From contig CAKVCS010000065.1 of the NCBI GenBank assembly GCA_934725785.1, forward strand, positions 1 through 6,199: 6,199 nucleotides of DNA. The letters run 5' to 3'. The translations under genes and the position numbers were made by a program. This DNA comes from an uncultured Bacteroidales bacterium. GTDB taxonomy: Bacteria > Bacteroidota > Bacteroidia > Bacteroidales > Marinilabiliaceae. The notes under the pieces are model-generated. The model was not told the origin of the DNA and did no database searches. It saw only the letters and a list, made by a program, of their open reading frames with translations. This document shows, in pieces, positions 1 to 6,199 of the stretch (position 1 is the stretch's first letter; every line of letters begins with the position of its first letter).

Positions 1-816
1 GTTGAACGCCCCCCCGCCCTCTTTCTTGGCCGAGGCGAAGACGTTGAGCATGACGGCGAAGAGCGACAAGACCTCGTCCTCGCCAATGAACTCGTCTCGC
101 AAGTCGACAATGACAAGGCGGCCAGGCCTCAGGCACTCGCCGAGTGGCGCGGAGTCGTCTATATACTCCTCGACGAGGTCGAGCCTCTGCAGGGCCAGCC
201 CCCTCTGCGCGGCGGAGAGGGAGGAGTCGGTCTCGACACCCGCCCTCATATTGGCCAGCGACATGTCGTGCTTGCACGCCTTCATTATGAGCTTGAGGTG
301 CTTGACGTAATCCACATCCGCCCCCTTGCCGCCAAGGATGTACATCCAATCCTCCACTCCGAGCTCATTTGCCGCAAAAGTCAACGGACGCACAGATACC
401 CCGGGTAATTCGGCTTGGCGGTCATCGACCATGGAAGCCGGCGTGAGCAGCACCACGTCCGCCAGGCAACCCGGCTCGGCCCCATACTCGGCTTTCAGCT
501 TGGCGAGCTGCGCGGCATCGTCGTTGGGGAAGACGATGGAGGTGAGCCCCGGCGCGCAATCCAGGCTCTCGCTATAGTGGAAAACGACGCCAGCCAAGGG
601 CGCCGGCAATTGGTTAATCCCGCCGAAGGGCTTGAGCGCAGACTCAACCAGCGCACCAAGGGTATAGCTCCCGCCCGCCCCCGGCTCCCCCAGCAGGCTG
701 ATGACGCCGCACCCGTTGAGATCCAGGCCGACAGTCTTGCGCTCCGGCTTGGTTTTTCCTATTATGGCGAACTGCGGAGAGTCGGCAGCCGCGCCTATGG
801 TGACGTCGCACCGTAA
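1..816 (-). other. C-terminal P-loop ATPase domain of the giant protein (partial)
   Basis: This covers residues 1397-1668. Order of elements: an N-terminal strand and turn (FAIIGKTKPERKTVGLDL), a Walker A-like loop at 1439-1446 followed by YTLGALVES, a helical region around 1540-1620, then RLVIVDLRDEF at 1629-1639 and LFAVMLNVFASAKKEGGG up to Asn1668 at the edge. In HerA/DUF87-type proteins the 'IDL' strand comes shortly before a helix and the true Walker B (hydrophobics then DEAH-like). That motif would be expected just past the window edge. I therefore call RLVIVDLRDEF the pre-Walker-B strand, though it could itself serve as a DE-type Walker B. Confidence 0.65.
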
Positions 817-3800
817 ACCACCAGCCTGAGAACGTGGTGGCGCAGGAGCGATGACCCGCGCCGCAGCGGAATCGGCATAATGCGCAGCCGGAGCCACGGT
901 TGGCTGCGAAAGGTCAGACGTGGCAGGATGCTCAGGGGCAGCGGCCTCAACAATTGGTTCAGACGGGGCTGGCGCGACGCGCACGTCAACATCCGCGGCA
1001 CTGCTGGCCGTCACCTGCTCAGCGAGCCAACCATCAATAGCCTCCTTATGGCTTGGCTCGAACGCCTCTAAGGCCTCACGGCTAAGCACTTGGCTTGCGG
1101 CCGAGGCGACAACATCCTTGACGACGGAGCCGCCCAAAGAGATTGCGCAGACATCGTCTTGGCAAGAGACCTCGACACCTTGAGCCAAATCGGTGCCGAA
1201 AACCATGCCCACGCGACGGAAGCGGAGAGCATAGTCGCTATCCAATCGGCTGAAGAACAAAAGGTAAGCCTCGGCTACGGACTGGCCGATGCGGCCATAT
1301 CGGAGCGCACGGCGTGCATAGAACGAAAGCATCTCGCACAGGTCGAGCGTCTTGAAATCACGGTCGAGACGGTCTCGCCCGTCGGGCTTAACCTCGAACA
1401 GTAGACGCAGAGTCCGCTCAGTATCCGCAATGCGTGCGGTGATGCGCTGACGCGCATAGTCGGCCTCCTCCTGACGCCGCAAGCCGCAGGCCTCGGCATC
1501 CACTATGGTGAAGACAATCTCGTTGGCAACGGGGTTCGCGCTGACGAGCAGCAAATCCGCCATGTCGCGCTCCGCCCCATTGGCCGCGACATTCAGCTCG
1601 CCGTGCAGGGCGAGAGGCACCACGAAGGCCTCGCCAAGCAGACCGGCTATATGAAGGACCCTGCTCGCGAGCATGACCCCAAGCACGTCATCATAGTCCC
1701 GCCGCAAGACGTTAGCCCTCAGCACGAAAGAGCCGCTGACAGCCCTAATGTCGTCAAGCAGGCTCGCCACGTCCTCCTTCGGAATGGCCGAGCCAAGAAG
1801 GCCGAGGCTCGACCGCAGGGCGTAATAGACCTCACTCGTGGGCTTGGCGGTGAGATATGGGGTGACGCCCGCGCCGTTGGCGCATGGCACGTAGTCGAGA
1901 ATATACGGGACGACATCGGGCTTCCCGCCCATGGGCTGGTCGTAGAACTCGGGGCCCATATCCCTGGCGTAGGTGACGACCCAGTCGGAGACATCGTGTG
2001 CGAAGTCGAGCATCATCTTGTCGGCATCGCGCAAGACGAGGCTTGCCGAAGGGGCCTCGCCCGCATACGTTGCCGACATCTGAGAGGCCGCGAGCGACTG
2101 GAGCGTGGCGAACAGATCGACCCCGACATTGGCCACGCCAGACAACGGGCGGGAGACAGGAGACGGGGAGAAGTACCTGTTCCAGCAGTAGGCCGGAGCA
2201 TCCGCGTCGGCACCATCGGCGTCGACGAAGCCGCGGGTCACGACGCCATTGACAAAGAACGAGCGCGCGAAGCCCGACTGTCGACAGAGCGCGACCTTAG
2301 TGTGGAACGGGTTGACAAGAAAGGACAAGTGCGCCTGGAAGAGGTGCGGGTCGCGGACAAAGTCGGCCACAGAGTTGACAGAGAAACGGAGCTTCGGGAA
2401 CAGGCTGTTACCCGTAGCCTGTGAGAACTGCTCGGCATATTCCGCTATGCCAGCCTCGGGGTTCATAAGCTCCTGAAGCGCGGAGCCCGGCCTGAGCATA
2501 TCATCCTCGGCAAAAAGCCTGACCTCGTATGAGAGCCGCGCGGCATTGTCCGGCTTGGCCTCCATGGCCTTGAGAGCCTCGGCGAAAGCGTAGGCGTCGC
2601 CCGCATTGAATATGTTGATGACAAGCTTGTTGGCGTAGGGATGCGCCTGAATGTATGTACTTATGAGGCTTGAGACGAGCCTTGCGTCGACATCGCCGTC
2701 AATGACCTTCTCCTTGCTGATGTTGAGGAGCCTGCTCACGTAGGCCTTGAGCTGCCTGGCCTCGGAAGCGCCCGCCGCCGCACCATAATTGGCCAGCGCG
2801 TAGAGCCCCCAGCCGAAAGTTAGTTCGCCGACATAGATGAAAGGCGGGCGCAAGACGCCATCGGTAAGCGAGAGCGGGGCCACGTCCTGCGGCAATTGGC
2901 CGCAGAAGAGCTTGTCGAGCTGGCCCCTCCACGCCTTGGAGTAGGCTTCGGCATCCGCGACCGTCTTGGCCTCCCAATTGTCAAAAAGCTCACACAGCTC
3001 CACCACCCACGCCAGGCGCAGCGGGTGAAGTGGCGTGATGAGCCTGACGCGCGAGAGCGAGCCATCGGGCATCTCGACATCGAGCCACACAGTGTCGGCG
3101 TTTTGCAGGCCTACGACCTCGTCCGCCTCGAGCCCGGCCATAGCCTCGCCGCCGAGCCAATCGGAATATTCGGCGACATATCGCCTTATCAAATCAGCGT
3201 TGGCGAAAAAATCGAAAGTAGCGACAAGCCCCGTATTGTCCGAGACGGAGCTTTGAATCTGCTCAAAGAGCCTCGCCCTGAGCTCAAGCAGGCAGGAGGG
3301 CATAGCGCCACGCACCGGGCATGGGCTGAAAGAGACGTCCCTCAGCTCTCGCTCGGTGGCGTTGCCCCCAAGAGTGGCGTGGACAATGCCGACCTCGGCC
3401 GGGTGGGCGTAGAACTCGCGCTCGAGGCCAATGAGCTTATTGGCGAGCAGCAGCTGATACGCGAAAGCGTTGCCGAAATCGAAAAGAAAAGTGCTGGCGT
3501 GCGTCCCGACCGTCCACTGCGTGTCTGCGCCGGGCTCGGCCGCGGCAGCGAGCGCCTCGCCGCTGAAAGCCGCAATGCGCAAATCGGCCTGCGCCTGAAA
3601 AAGCGCGTCGACCTTGGCCCGCTTGCCGAAATCGGCGGTTTGGGCGTCATCGTCATCCTTCTGGATGGAGAAGACCTCGGTCTCGTTGCTATACGCCACC
3701 TTGTTCCTTGTGCGGAAGGCCTCCTTGTCCGCCGACTCGTCCTGCTGGAGAATCTTCCGCCAAGCCGCCTCGTTAGCCGCCTGCTTGAAGCTGTTTTGCG

Positions 3801-5004
3801 ACTCGAGAGGCAGCTTATTGTCATCGAGCGCCCTGACCCTAAGGAGGTACTGCCCATCCTCGATGGCCTCGTCGAGCTCGATGTTCACGGAGAATGTCTT
3901 CTGCGCATTGCGGCGTGCGCCGACCGACACTTTTTTTATGCTTCCGACCTCCTCGAAATCCTCAAACTTGACGAGCAGGACCTCGTAGTAGGCGATGGAA
4001 GGCTCATCCTTGGGCGACGGGTTGGTTGAGACCACAAGCGAAATTTTCCGCTTAATGGCCTTGCCCCCCACCTTGTCGGCATCCTTGGGGAAGAGCAGCA
4101 GGAAATCGCCCTCCTTGTCTCGAATCAGCTCCTTGGACTTGTCGACGCCAGGCTTCAGGCTGGCCGTGACCTCCACGGGCCTGGCCGCCCCGTTGGCGTC
4201 GGACGGCCAGTCGGCCACGTTGAGCTCCGGATGGTTGTAAAAGACATCGGCGCACAGCGCCATACGGTCCGCGACCTTGAGGCCGTTGAGAAACTTCAAT
4301 ATCTGGCCCTGCATGGTTCCCTTGGGCATGTGGAGCGCCGCCACACGCTCGGCGGGAGTGCGCGAGAAATCGCAAATGACGTCGGCGCAGCGCGTCTGGT
4401 TGACCACGAAACGGCGGCTCATGCCGTCTGTGTCGCCCGCGAGGAAGTCCCTGTCTGGCAGCAGGCCGAAAAGGAAAAGTCCGTCACCCCACGCCTTGTC
4501 GGCATATCCGCACTTGTCGACAAAGAGGAGATATCGGATGAAATCCATGCCGGTGGGCTGCAGGTGCCTTTTGGCGAGGCCCTCAATGCGCCGCCACCTC
4601 ACTATGAAATCGGGAGGGATGCGACGCTCGAGATAGCCAAGGAAACGCGGTTGCAGCTCGGCGGCATTGAGGACCTGGAAAGTCGCGTCGCCATAAGAAT
4701 CCTCTGCCGCCGTGCGGCTGCTGGCGGGAATGAGCGCGAGCAGCGGCCGCGTGGCGTCGTTTCTCAGCTCGATGAGCTTAGAGGCCCGGATGAAGTCATC
4801 GCCCGACAGTTCATCGGAGAGGATGAAGACATCAACATTCTTGTTGACCCGCCTCAGCGGCGCGATGACCTTTCGCAGCTGCGGGAGCGCGAGGCCCACG
4901 AGCTTGAGGCAATGGCCAGGCGCGGCCTGCTTGAGGATGGGAGCGTACACCTCCACCGCGAAGCTCAGGAACTTATCGTAGAAAAGTGACTTAACGTCTA
5001 TCAT
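1..5004 (-). CDS. Giant HerA/FtsK-like (DptH/MAD8-type) ATP-binding defence protein, C-terminus beyond window
   Basis: The frame opens with ATG at 5004 (MIDVKSLFYDKF) and runs 1668 codons to the left edge without a stop. An in-frame TAA six codons upstream limits alternative starts. Residues 1-265 are mixed alpha/beta. Residues 269-402 look beta-rich and Ig/FN3-like. PLHPLRLAW is at 658-666, KLVINIFNAGDA at 793-804 and AHLSFLVNPF near 891-900. A nuclease-like stretch lies at 1129-1173, an Ala/Pro-rich linker at 1331-1396, and a P-loop domain from 1397. The P-loop domain shows a beta-strand lead-in (FAIIG, then VGLDLNGCGVISLLG), a degenerate Walker A (GEPGAGGSYTLG) and RLVIVDLRDEF at 1629-1639. 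The size, the long N-terminal region and the SYTLG P-loop context resemble the large ATPases of Dpt or MADS defence systems, from memory of those families. In such systems the ATPase is thought to act on DNA with partner subunits. There is no signal peptide or membrane segment, so it is probably cytoplasmic. I am sure of the gene, fairly sure of the broad family, and unsure which system it belongs to. Confidence 0.82.
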   Translation of the reverse strand, partial: MIDVKSLFYDKFLSFAVEVYAPILKQAAPGHCLKLVGLALPQLRKVIAPLRRVNKNVDVFILSDELSGDDFIRASKLIELRNDATRPLLALIPASSRTAAEDSYGDATFQVLNAAELQPRFLGYLERRIPPDFIVRWRRIEGLAKRHLQPTGMDFIRYLLFVDKCGYADKAWGDGLFLFGLLPDRDFLAGDTDGMSRRFVVNQTRCADVICDFSRTPAERVAALHMPKGTMQGQILKFLNGLKVADRMALCADVFYNHPELNVADWPSDANGAARPVEVTASLKPGVDKSKELIRDKEGDFLLLFPKDADKVGGKAIKRKISLVVSTNPSPKDEPSIAYYEVLLVKFEDFEEVGSIKKVSVGARRNAQKTFSVNIELDEAIEDGQYLLRVRALDDNKLPLESQNSFKQAANEAAWRKILQQDESADKEAFRTRNKVAYSNETEVFSIQKDDDDAQTADFGKRAKVDALFQAQADLRIAAFSGEALAAAAEPGADTQWTVGTHASTFLFDFGNAFAYQLLLANKLIGLEREFYAHPAEVGIVHATLGGNATERELRDVSFSPCPVRGAMPSCLLELRARLFEQIQSSVSDNTGLVATFDFFANADLIRRYVAEYSDWLGGEAMAGLEADEVVGLQNADTVWLDVEMPDGSLSRVRLITPLHPLRLAWVVELCELFDNWEAKTVADAEAYSKAWRGQLDKLFCGQLPQDVAPLSLTDGVLRPPFIYVGELTFGWGLYALANYGAAAGASEARQLKAYVSRLLNISKEKVIDGDVDARLVSSLISTYIQAHPYANKLVINIFNAGDAYAFAEALKAMEAKPDNAARLSYEVRLFAEDDMLRPGSALQELMNPEAGIAEYAEQFSQATGNSLFPKLRFSVNSVADFVRDPHLFQAHLSFLVNPFHTKVALCRQSGFARSFFVNGVVTRGFVDADGADADAPAYCWNRYFSPSPVSRPLSGVANVGVDLFATLQSLAASQMSATYAGEAPSASLVLRDADKMMLDFAHDVSDWVVTYARDMGPEFYDQPMGGKPDVVPYILDYVPCANGAGVTPYLTAKPTSEVYYALRSSLGLLGSAIPKEDVASLLDDIRAVSGSFVLRANVLRRDYDDVLGVMLASRVLHIAGLLGEAFVVPLALHGELNVAANGAERDMADLLLVSANPVANEIVFTIVDAEACGLRRQEEADYARQRITARIADTERTLRLLFEVKPDGRDRLDRDFKTLDLCEMLSFYARRALRYGRIGQSVAEAYLLFFSRLDSDYALRFRRVGMVFGTDLAQGVEVSCQDDVCAISLGGSVVKDVVASAASQVLSREALEAFEPSHKEAIDGWLAEQVTASSAADVDVRVAPAPSEPIVEAAAPEHPATSDLSQPTVAPAAHYADSAAARVIAPAPPRSQAGGLRCDVTIGAAADSPQFAIIGKTKPERKTVGLDLNGCGVISLLGEPGAGGSYTLGALVESALKPFGGINQLPAPLAGVVFHYSESLDCAPGLTSIVFPNDDAAQLAKLKAEYGAEPGCLADVVLLTPASMVDDRQAELPGVSVRPLTFAANELGVEDWMYILGGKGADVDYVKHLKLIMKACKHDMSLANMRAGVETDSSLSAAQRGLALQRLDLVEEYIDDSAPLGECLRPGRLVIVDLRDEFIGEDEVLSLFAVMLNVFASAKKEGGGAFN
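667..690 (-). other. Degenerate Walker A motif (Lys replaced by Gly)
   Basis: The codons GGG GAG CCG GGG GCG GGC then GGG AGC give G-E-P-G-A-G-G-S at residues 1439-1446. The spacing GxxxxG[K][S/T] is exact and the following YTLG is typical of the HerA-like group. The position normally held by the nucleotide-binding Lys (1445) is Gly, encoded GGG. Confidence 0.8.
817..1014 (-). other. Ala/Pro-rich low-complexity linker in the giant protein
   Basis: Residues 1331-1396 are dominated by Ala, Pro, Ser, Val and Glu (for example VRVAPAPSEPIVEAAAPEHP). There is no predictable secondary structure, and the stretch separates the N-terminal region from the P-loop domain. It is best read as a flexible tether that lets the ATPase move relative to the rest. 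The frame stays open and codon use does not change across it. Confidence 0.7.
1486..1620 (-). other. Nuclease-like (PD-(D/E)xK-resembling) segment with altered active-site residues
   Basis: Residues 1129-1173 contain VPLALHG, then a loop, then MADLLLVS, a turn, and IVFTIVDAEAC. The pattern of Asp-strand-turn-strand ending in a hydrophobic-E-x-K-like position resembles the PD-(D/E)xK core as I recall it in large defence ATPases. Here the second strand reads V-D-A-E-A instead of V-E-x-K. The assignment is inference from pattern alone; the segment could be an unrelated alpha/beta fold. Confidence 0.35.
3007..3033 (-). other. PLHPLRLAW motif in the N-terminal region
   Basis: Residues 658-666, preceded by a beta strand (VRLITP) and followed by a helix (VVELCELFDNW). 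The compact His-Pro-Leu-Arg-x-x-Trp string stands out in an otherwise undistinguished region. I recall similar HPLR-type strings in the middle of other giant defence ATPases, but cannot assign a function. Confidence 0.45.
3799..4200 (-). other. Predicted beta-rich, Ig/FN3-like region of the giant protein
   Basis: Residues 269-402 show alternating short hydrophobic strands and polar turns (FLLLFPKD, KISLVVSTN, YYEVLLVKFEDF, FSVNIELDEA), ending with GQYLLRVRALDDN, which is like the last strands of an FN3/Ig sandwich. The fold is inferred from strand pattern only. Such a domain would usually serve protein-protein contacts or spacing rather than catalysis. Confidence 0.4.
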
Positions 5005-5022
5005 ACAAATCGGAAAGCGGAA
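5005..5022 (-). other. 18-bp intergenic gap lacking a Shine-Dalgarno sequence
   Basis: Read on the minus strand the gap is TTCCGCTTTCCGATTTGT, directly before the ATG at 5004. It is pyrimidine-rich and has no AGGAGG-like element. None is visible in the last 18 coding bases upstream either. There is no hairpin or terminator. The gap fits one polycistronic message with translation of the ATPase gene coupled to, or re-initiated after, the upstream gene. Confidence 0.6.
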
Positions 5023-6199
5023 TTATAACTTGTAACGGGGGCGGACCCTCTGCAACACGCAAGCGTCGCTGAGGTCGGTGTAGAAGCCGACCTGCCGCAG
5101 CTTATCCTTGAAAGCAGAGACATTCTCGGCGAAAGCCGCATGAGTCTCGACATCGGCCGAGGCGAAGCGCGGCTCGTCAACACCATTGACAATCAACCCA
5201 TAACGGTTCCTAATCAACTTAATCAGCTCATCGATGGAGAGGGAGTGGGTCTCGAAGCCGCCCGAGGCGGAAGGCCTGAGCACCAGCAGCTGCACCAGGG
5301 TCTCCAAGAGCTTGGATCCGACAGCCCCCCTGCGCTTATGCTTGCGCGCCCGGGAGCGAGAACGCCCGTCGGCCATGAGCATTGACGGCGAGTTCTTCAT
5401 GGCCACGGCATCGAGGAACTGGCGGAGGTACTTGTATTGCGAATTGCCGAGGTTGGAGACCTCGAGCACGTGGACGTACTTGCCGAAGTAGTCGCCGCGG
5501 TCGTAGAGCTCCAGCAGCTCGTCGAAGTCTTTCTTGTCGAAGCCCTTTTCGTCATTGTCGGGCAGGGACTTGCGGATGGCGTCGAGTTCGTGCTTCATGG
5601 CGCTGACGTCGACTCCGCGCTTTATGGCCGCCAGCACCTCGCCGACACCGCAGCTTGCGAACTCGGACAGGTTCTGCTGTACGATATCGACCATATACGT
5701 GGCTCGGATGTATGGGCGGAAACCATTGAGGACGAGGTCAATGTCGCTGGTGGCGATGTTGGACACCTTGCTGTCGAGATTGTCCGTGACGTCGACCACC
5801 AGGGACCAGTCGTCATCGACATCCGTGGTCCCGGCCTCGACCATCCTTGGCAGAAGATGCACGGCCTTCATGGTGTAAAGGGCGAGGTGGAAACCGCAGA
5901 GGATGCGGAAATAGTCAATGAAGACAGGCCTGGGCAATACATCCTTGTAGGCCAGAAGCCTCCTGACGTCGTCATTGAACAAGTCGGCCTGCCCCTTGAG
6001 GAGTGGCTTCACGCTCGATATGGTGTCGTTGAAAGACAAGGACTCGGATAGCCTGCCCGCCATTAGAATAACCCCCGCCGTGTCGACATCGTTGACCTTT
6101 TGCGGCTCTACGACCCTCGACTCGAAATTCCAGCCAACGGACAGGTATTGGCGCAGCGCGTCGAGCACGTCGGGCGCGTTTCTCAGCATTATGTAAAGC
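5023..6199 (-). CDS. DptG/MAD7-like partner protein of the defence ATPase, 5' end beyond window
   Basis: The frame is open from the right edge to TAA at 5023-5025. The first in-window ATG is at 6189 (MLRNAPDVLDAL, giving 388 residues). The frame continues upstream of it (Leu-Tyr-Ile) with no stop and no Shine-Dalgarno sequence, so the true start may be outside; I therefore mark the gene as partial. Numbering from that Met, the protein is soluble and mostly helical. A hydrophobic helical stretch lies at about 90-114 (YFRILCGFHLALYTMKAVHL), a charged segment at 205-240, a strongly basic patch at 276-287, and a conserved-looking C-terminus at 365-388 (GFYTDLSDA, then VRPRY). Length, the FHLALY-type helix, the LSDA...RPRY end and its place directly before the giant ATPase suggest the family that includes DptG and MAD7. 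This rests on recalled similarity, not a search. No enzymatic motif is visible, and a structural or adaptor role is inference. The gene is certain, the family tentative. Confidence 0.8.
   Translation of the reverse strand, partial: LYIMLRNAPDVLDALRQYLSVGWNFESRVVEPQKVNDVDTAGVILMAGRLSESLSFNDTISSVKPLLKGQADLFNDDVRRLLAYKDVLPRPVFIDYFRILCGFHLALYTMKAVHLLPRMVEAGTTDVDDDWSLVVDVTDNLDSKVSNIATSDIDLVLNGFRPYIRATYMVDIVQQNLSEFASCGVGEVLAAIKRGVDVSAMKHELDAIRKSLPDNDEKGFDKKDFDELLELYDRGDYFGKYVHVLEVSNLGNSQYKYLRQFLDAVAMKNSPSMLMADGRSRSRARKHKRRGAVGSKLLETLVQLLVLRPSASGGFETHSLSIDELIKLIRNRYGLIVNGVDEPRFASADVETHAAFAENVSAFKDKLRQVGFYTDLSDACVLQRVRPRYKL
5329..5364 (-). other. Arg/Lys-rich patch in the DptG/MAD7-like protein
   Basis: Residues 276-287 (numbered from the Met at 6189) read RSRSRARKHKRR: nine basic residues counting His, two Ser and one Ala. 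It sits in what looks like a loop before a helix (SKLLETLVQLLVL). A nucleic-acid or acidic-partner contact is plausible. Confidence 0.65.

Noticed and set aside
667..672. Treating the Gly-for-Lys change in Walker A as a sequencing error or decay
   Set aside because: It would require at least two base changes in one codon, and the surrounding frame is intact for 1668 codons.
415..816. Plus-strand open frame of 133 codons over the P-loop region
   Set aside because: Antisense shadow in the codon-aligned frame; the minus strand here encodes a clear P-loop domain.
1603..2424. Plus-strand open frame of 273 codons
   Set aside because: Same codon-aligned antisense shadow; it ends where the sense gene happens to use a TCA codon. 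The product is Arg/Glu/His-rich without motifs.
3342..3857. Minus-strand open frame of 171 codons in another frame
   Set aside because: Lies inside the giant gene in a shifted frame; the Arg/Ser/Pro-rich translation is typical of out-of-frame reading in GC-rich DNA.
2896..4029. Plus-strand open frame of 377 codons
   Set aside because: It is codon-aligned antisense to the giant minus-strand gene. Such frames arise because that gene uses only about ten TTA, CTA and TCA codons in total (the antisense stops). The translation shows no recognisable domain.
4231..4989. Plus-strand open frame of 252 codons
   Set aside because: Antisense shadow of the N-terminal part of the giant gene; it ends at the TGA opposite Ser6 of that gene.
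1..5004. Naming the gene dptH or mad8 outright
   Set aside because: The similarity is recalled by architecture and short motifs only. No dnd, methyltransferase or kinase gene is in view to decide the system, so no gene symbol is given.
5022..5027. TATAAT string on the minus strand just before the giant gene
   Set aside because: It overlaps the stop codon of the upstream gene and has no -35 box at a suitable distance (TTGCAG is about 22 bp away); the close spacing favours co-transcription.
5437..6051. Plus-strand open frame of 204 codons opposite the upstream gene
   Set aside because: Codon-aligned antisense shadow; the minus-strand frame has coherent protein features and continues to the window edge.
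1..6199. BREX (BrxC/PglY with PglZ) assignment
   Set aside because: The giant protein has its P-loop near the C-terminus after more than 1400 residues, unlike BrxC/PglY, and neither protein shows PglZ-like features.

Overview
The window holds two genes, both on the minus strand and both cut by a window edge. From position 5004 down to position 1 there is one uninterrupted reading frame of 1668 codons that starts at an ATG and is still open at the left edge. I read it triplet by triplet and found no stop. Upstream of it, an open frame of at least 391 codons runs from the right edge (6199) to a TAA at 5023-5025. The genes are 18 bp apart and in the same frame. They fill the window and look like the promoter-distal part of an operon transcribed right to left. 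There are no RNA genes, repeats, CRISPR arrays, insertion sequences or terminators that I can support.

The large protein looks like a giant ATP-binding protein of the HerA/FtsK-like (DUF87) type found in multigene anti-phage systems. The known examples I compare it with are the large ATPases of the Dpt (phosphorothioation-dependent restriction) and MADS (methylation-associated defence) systems. It has about 1330 residues of N-terminal region, then an Ala/Pro-rich linker, then a C-terminal P-loop domain whose second half lies beyond the window. The smaller upstream protein fits the roughly 400-residue partner encoded just before such ATPases (DptG-like or MAD7-like). The pairing and gene order support a defence-island reading. 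The exact system cannot be fixed without the flanking genes.

Two features are odd. The Walker A motif has the right spacing but has Gly where the catalytic Lys should be (GEPGAGGS, residues 1439-1446). Further upstream, a stretch that resembles a PD-(D/E)xK nuclease core has VDAEA where an ExK would be expected. If both readings hold, this is an intact but catalytically altered member of the family, possibly a regulatory or structural subunit.

The organism is GC-rich (about 60% by eye). Unusually for that composition it uses ATA (Ile) and AGG (Arg) freely. I cannot name the lineage; a GC-rich bacterium outside the enteric/pseudomonad type, or an archaeon, would both fit.
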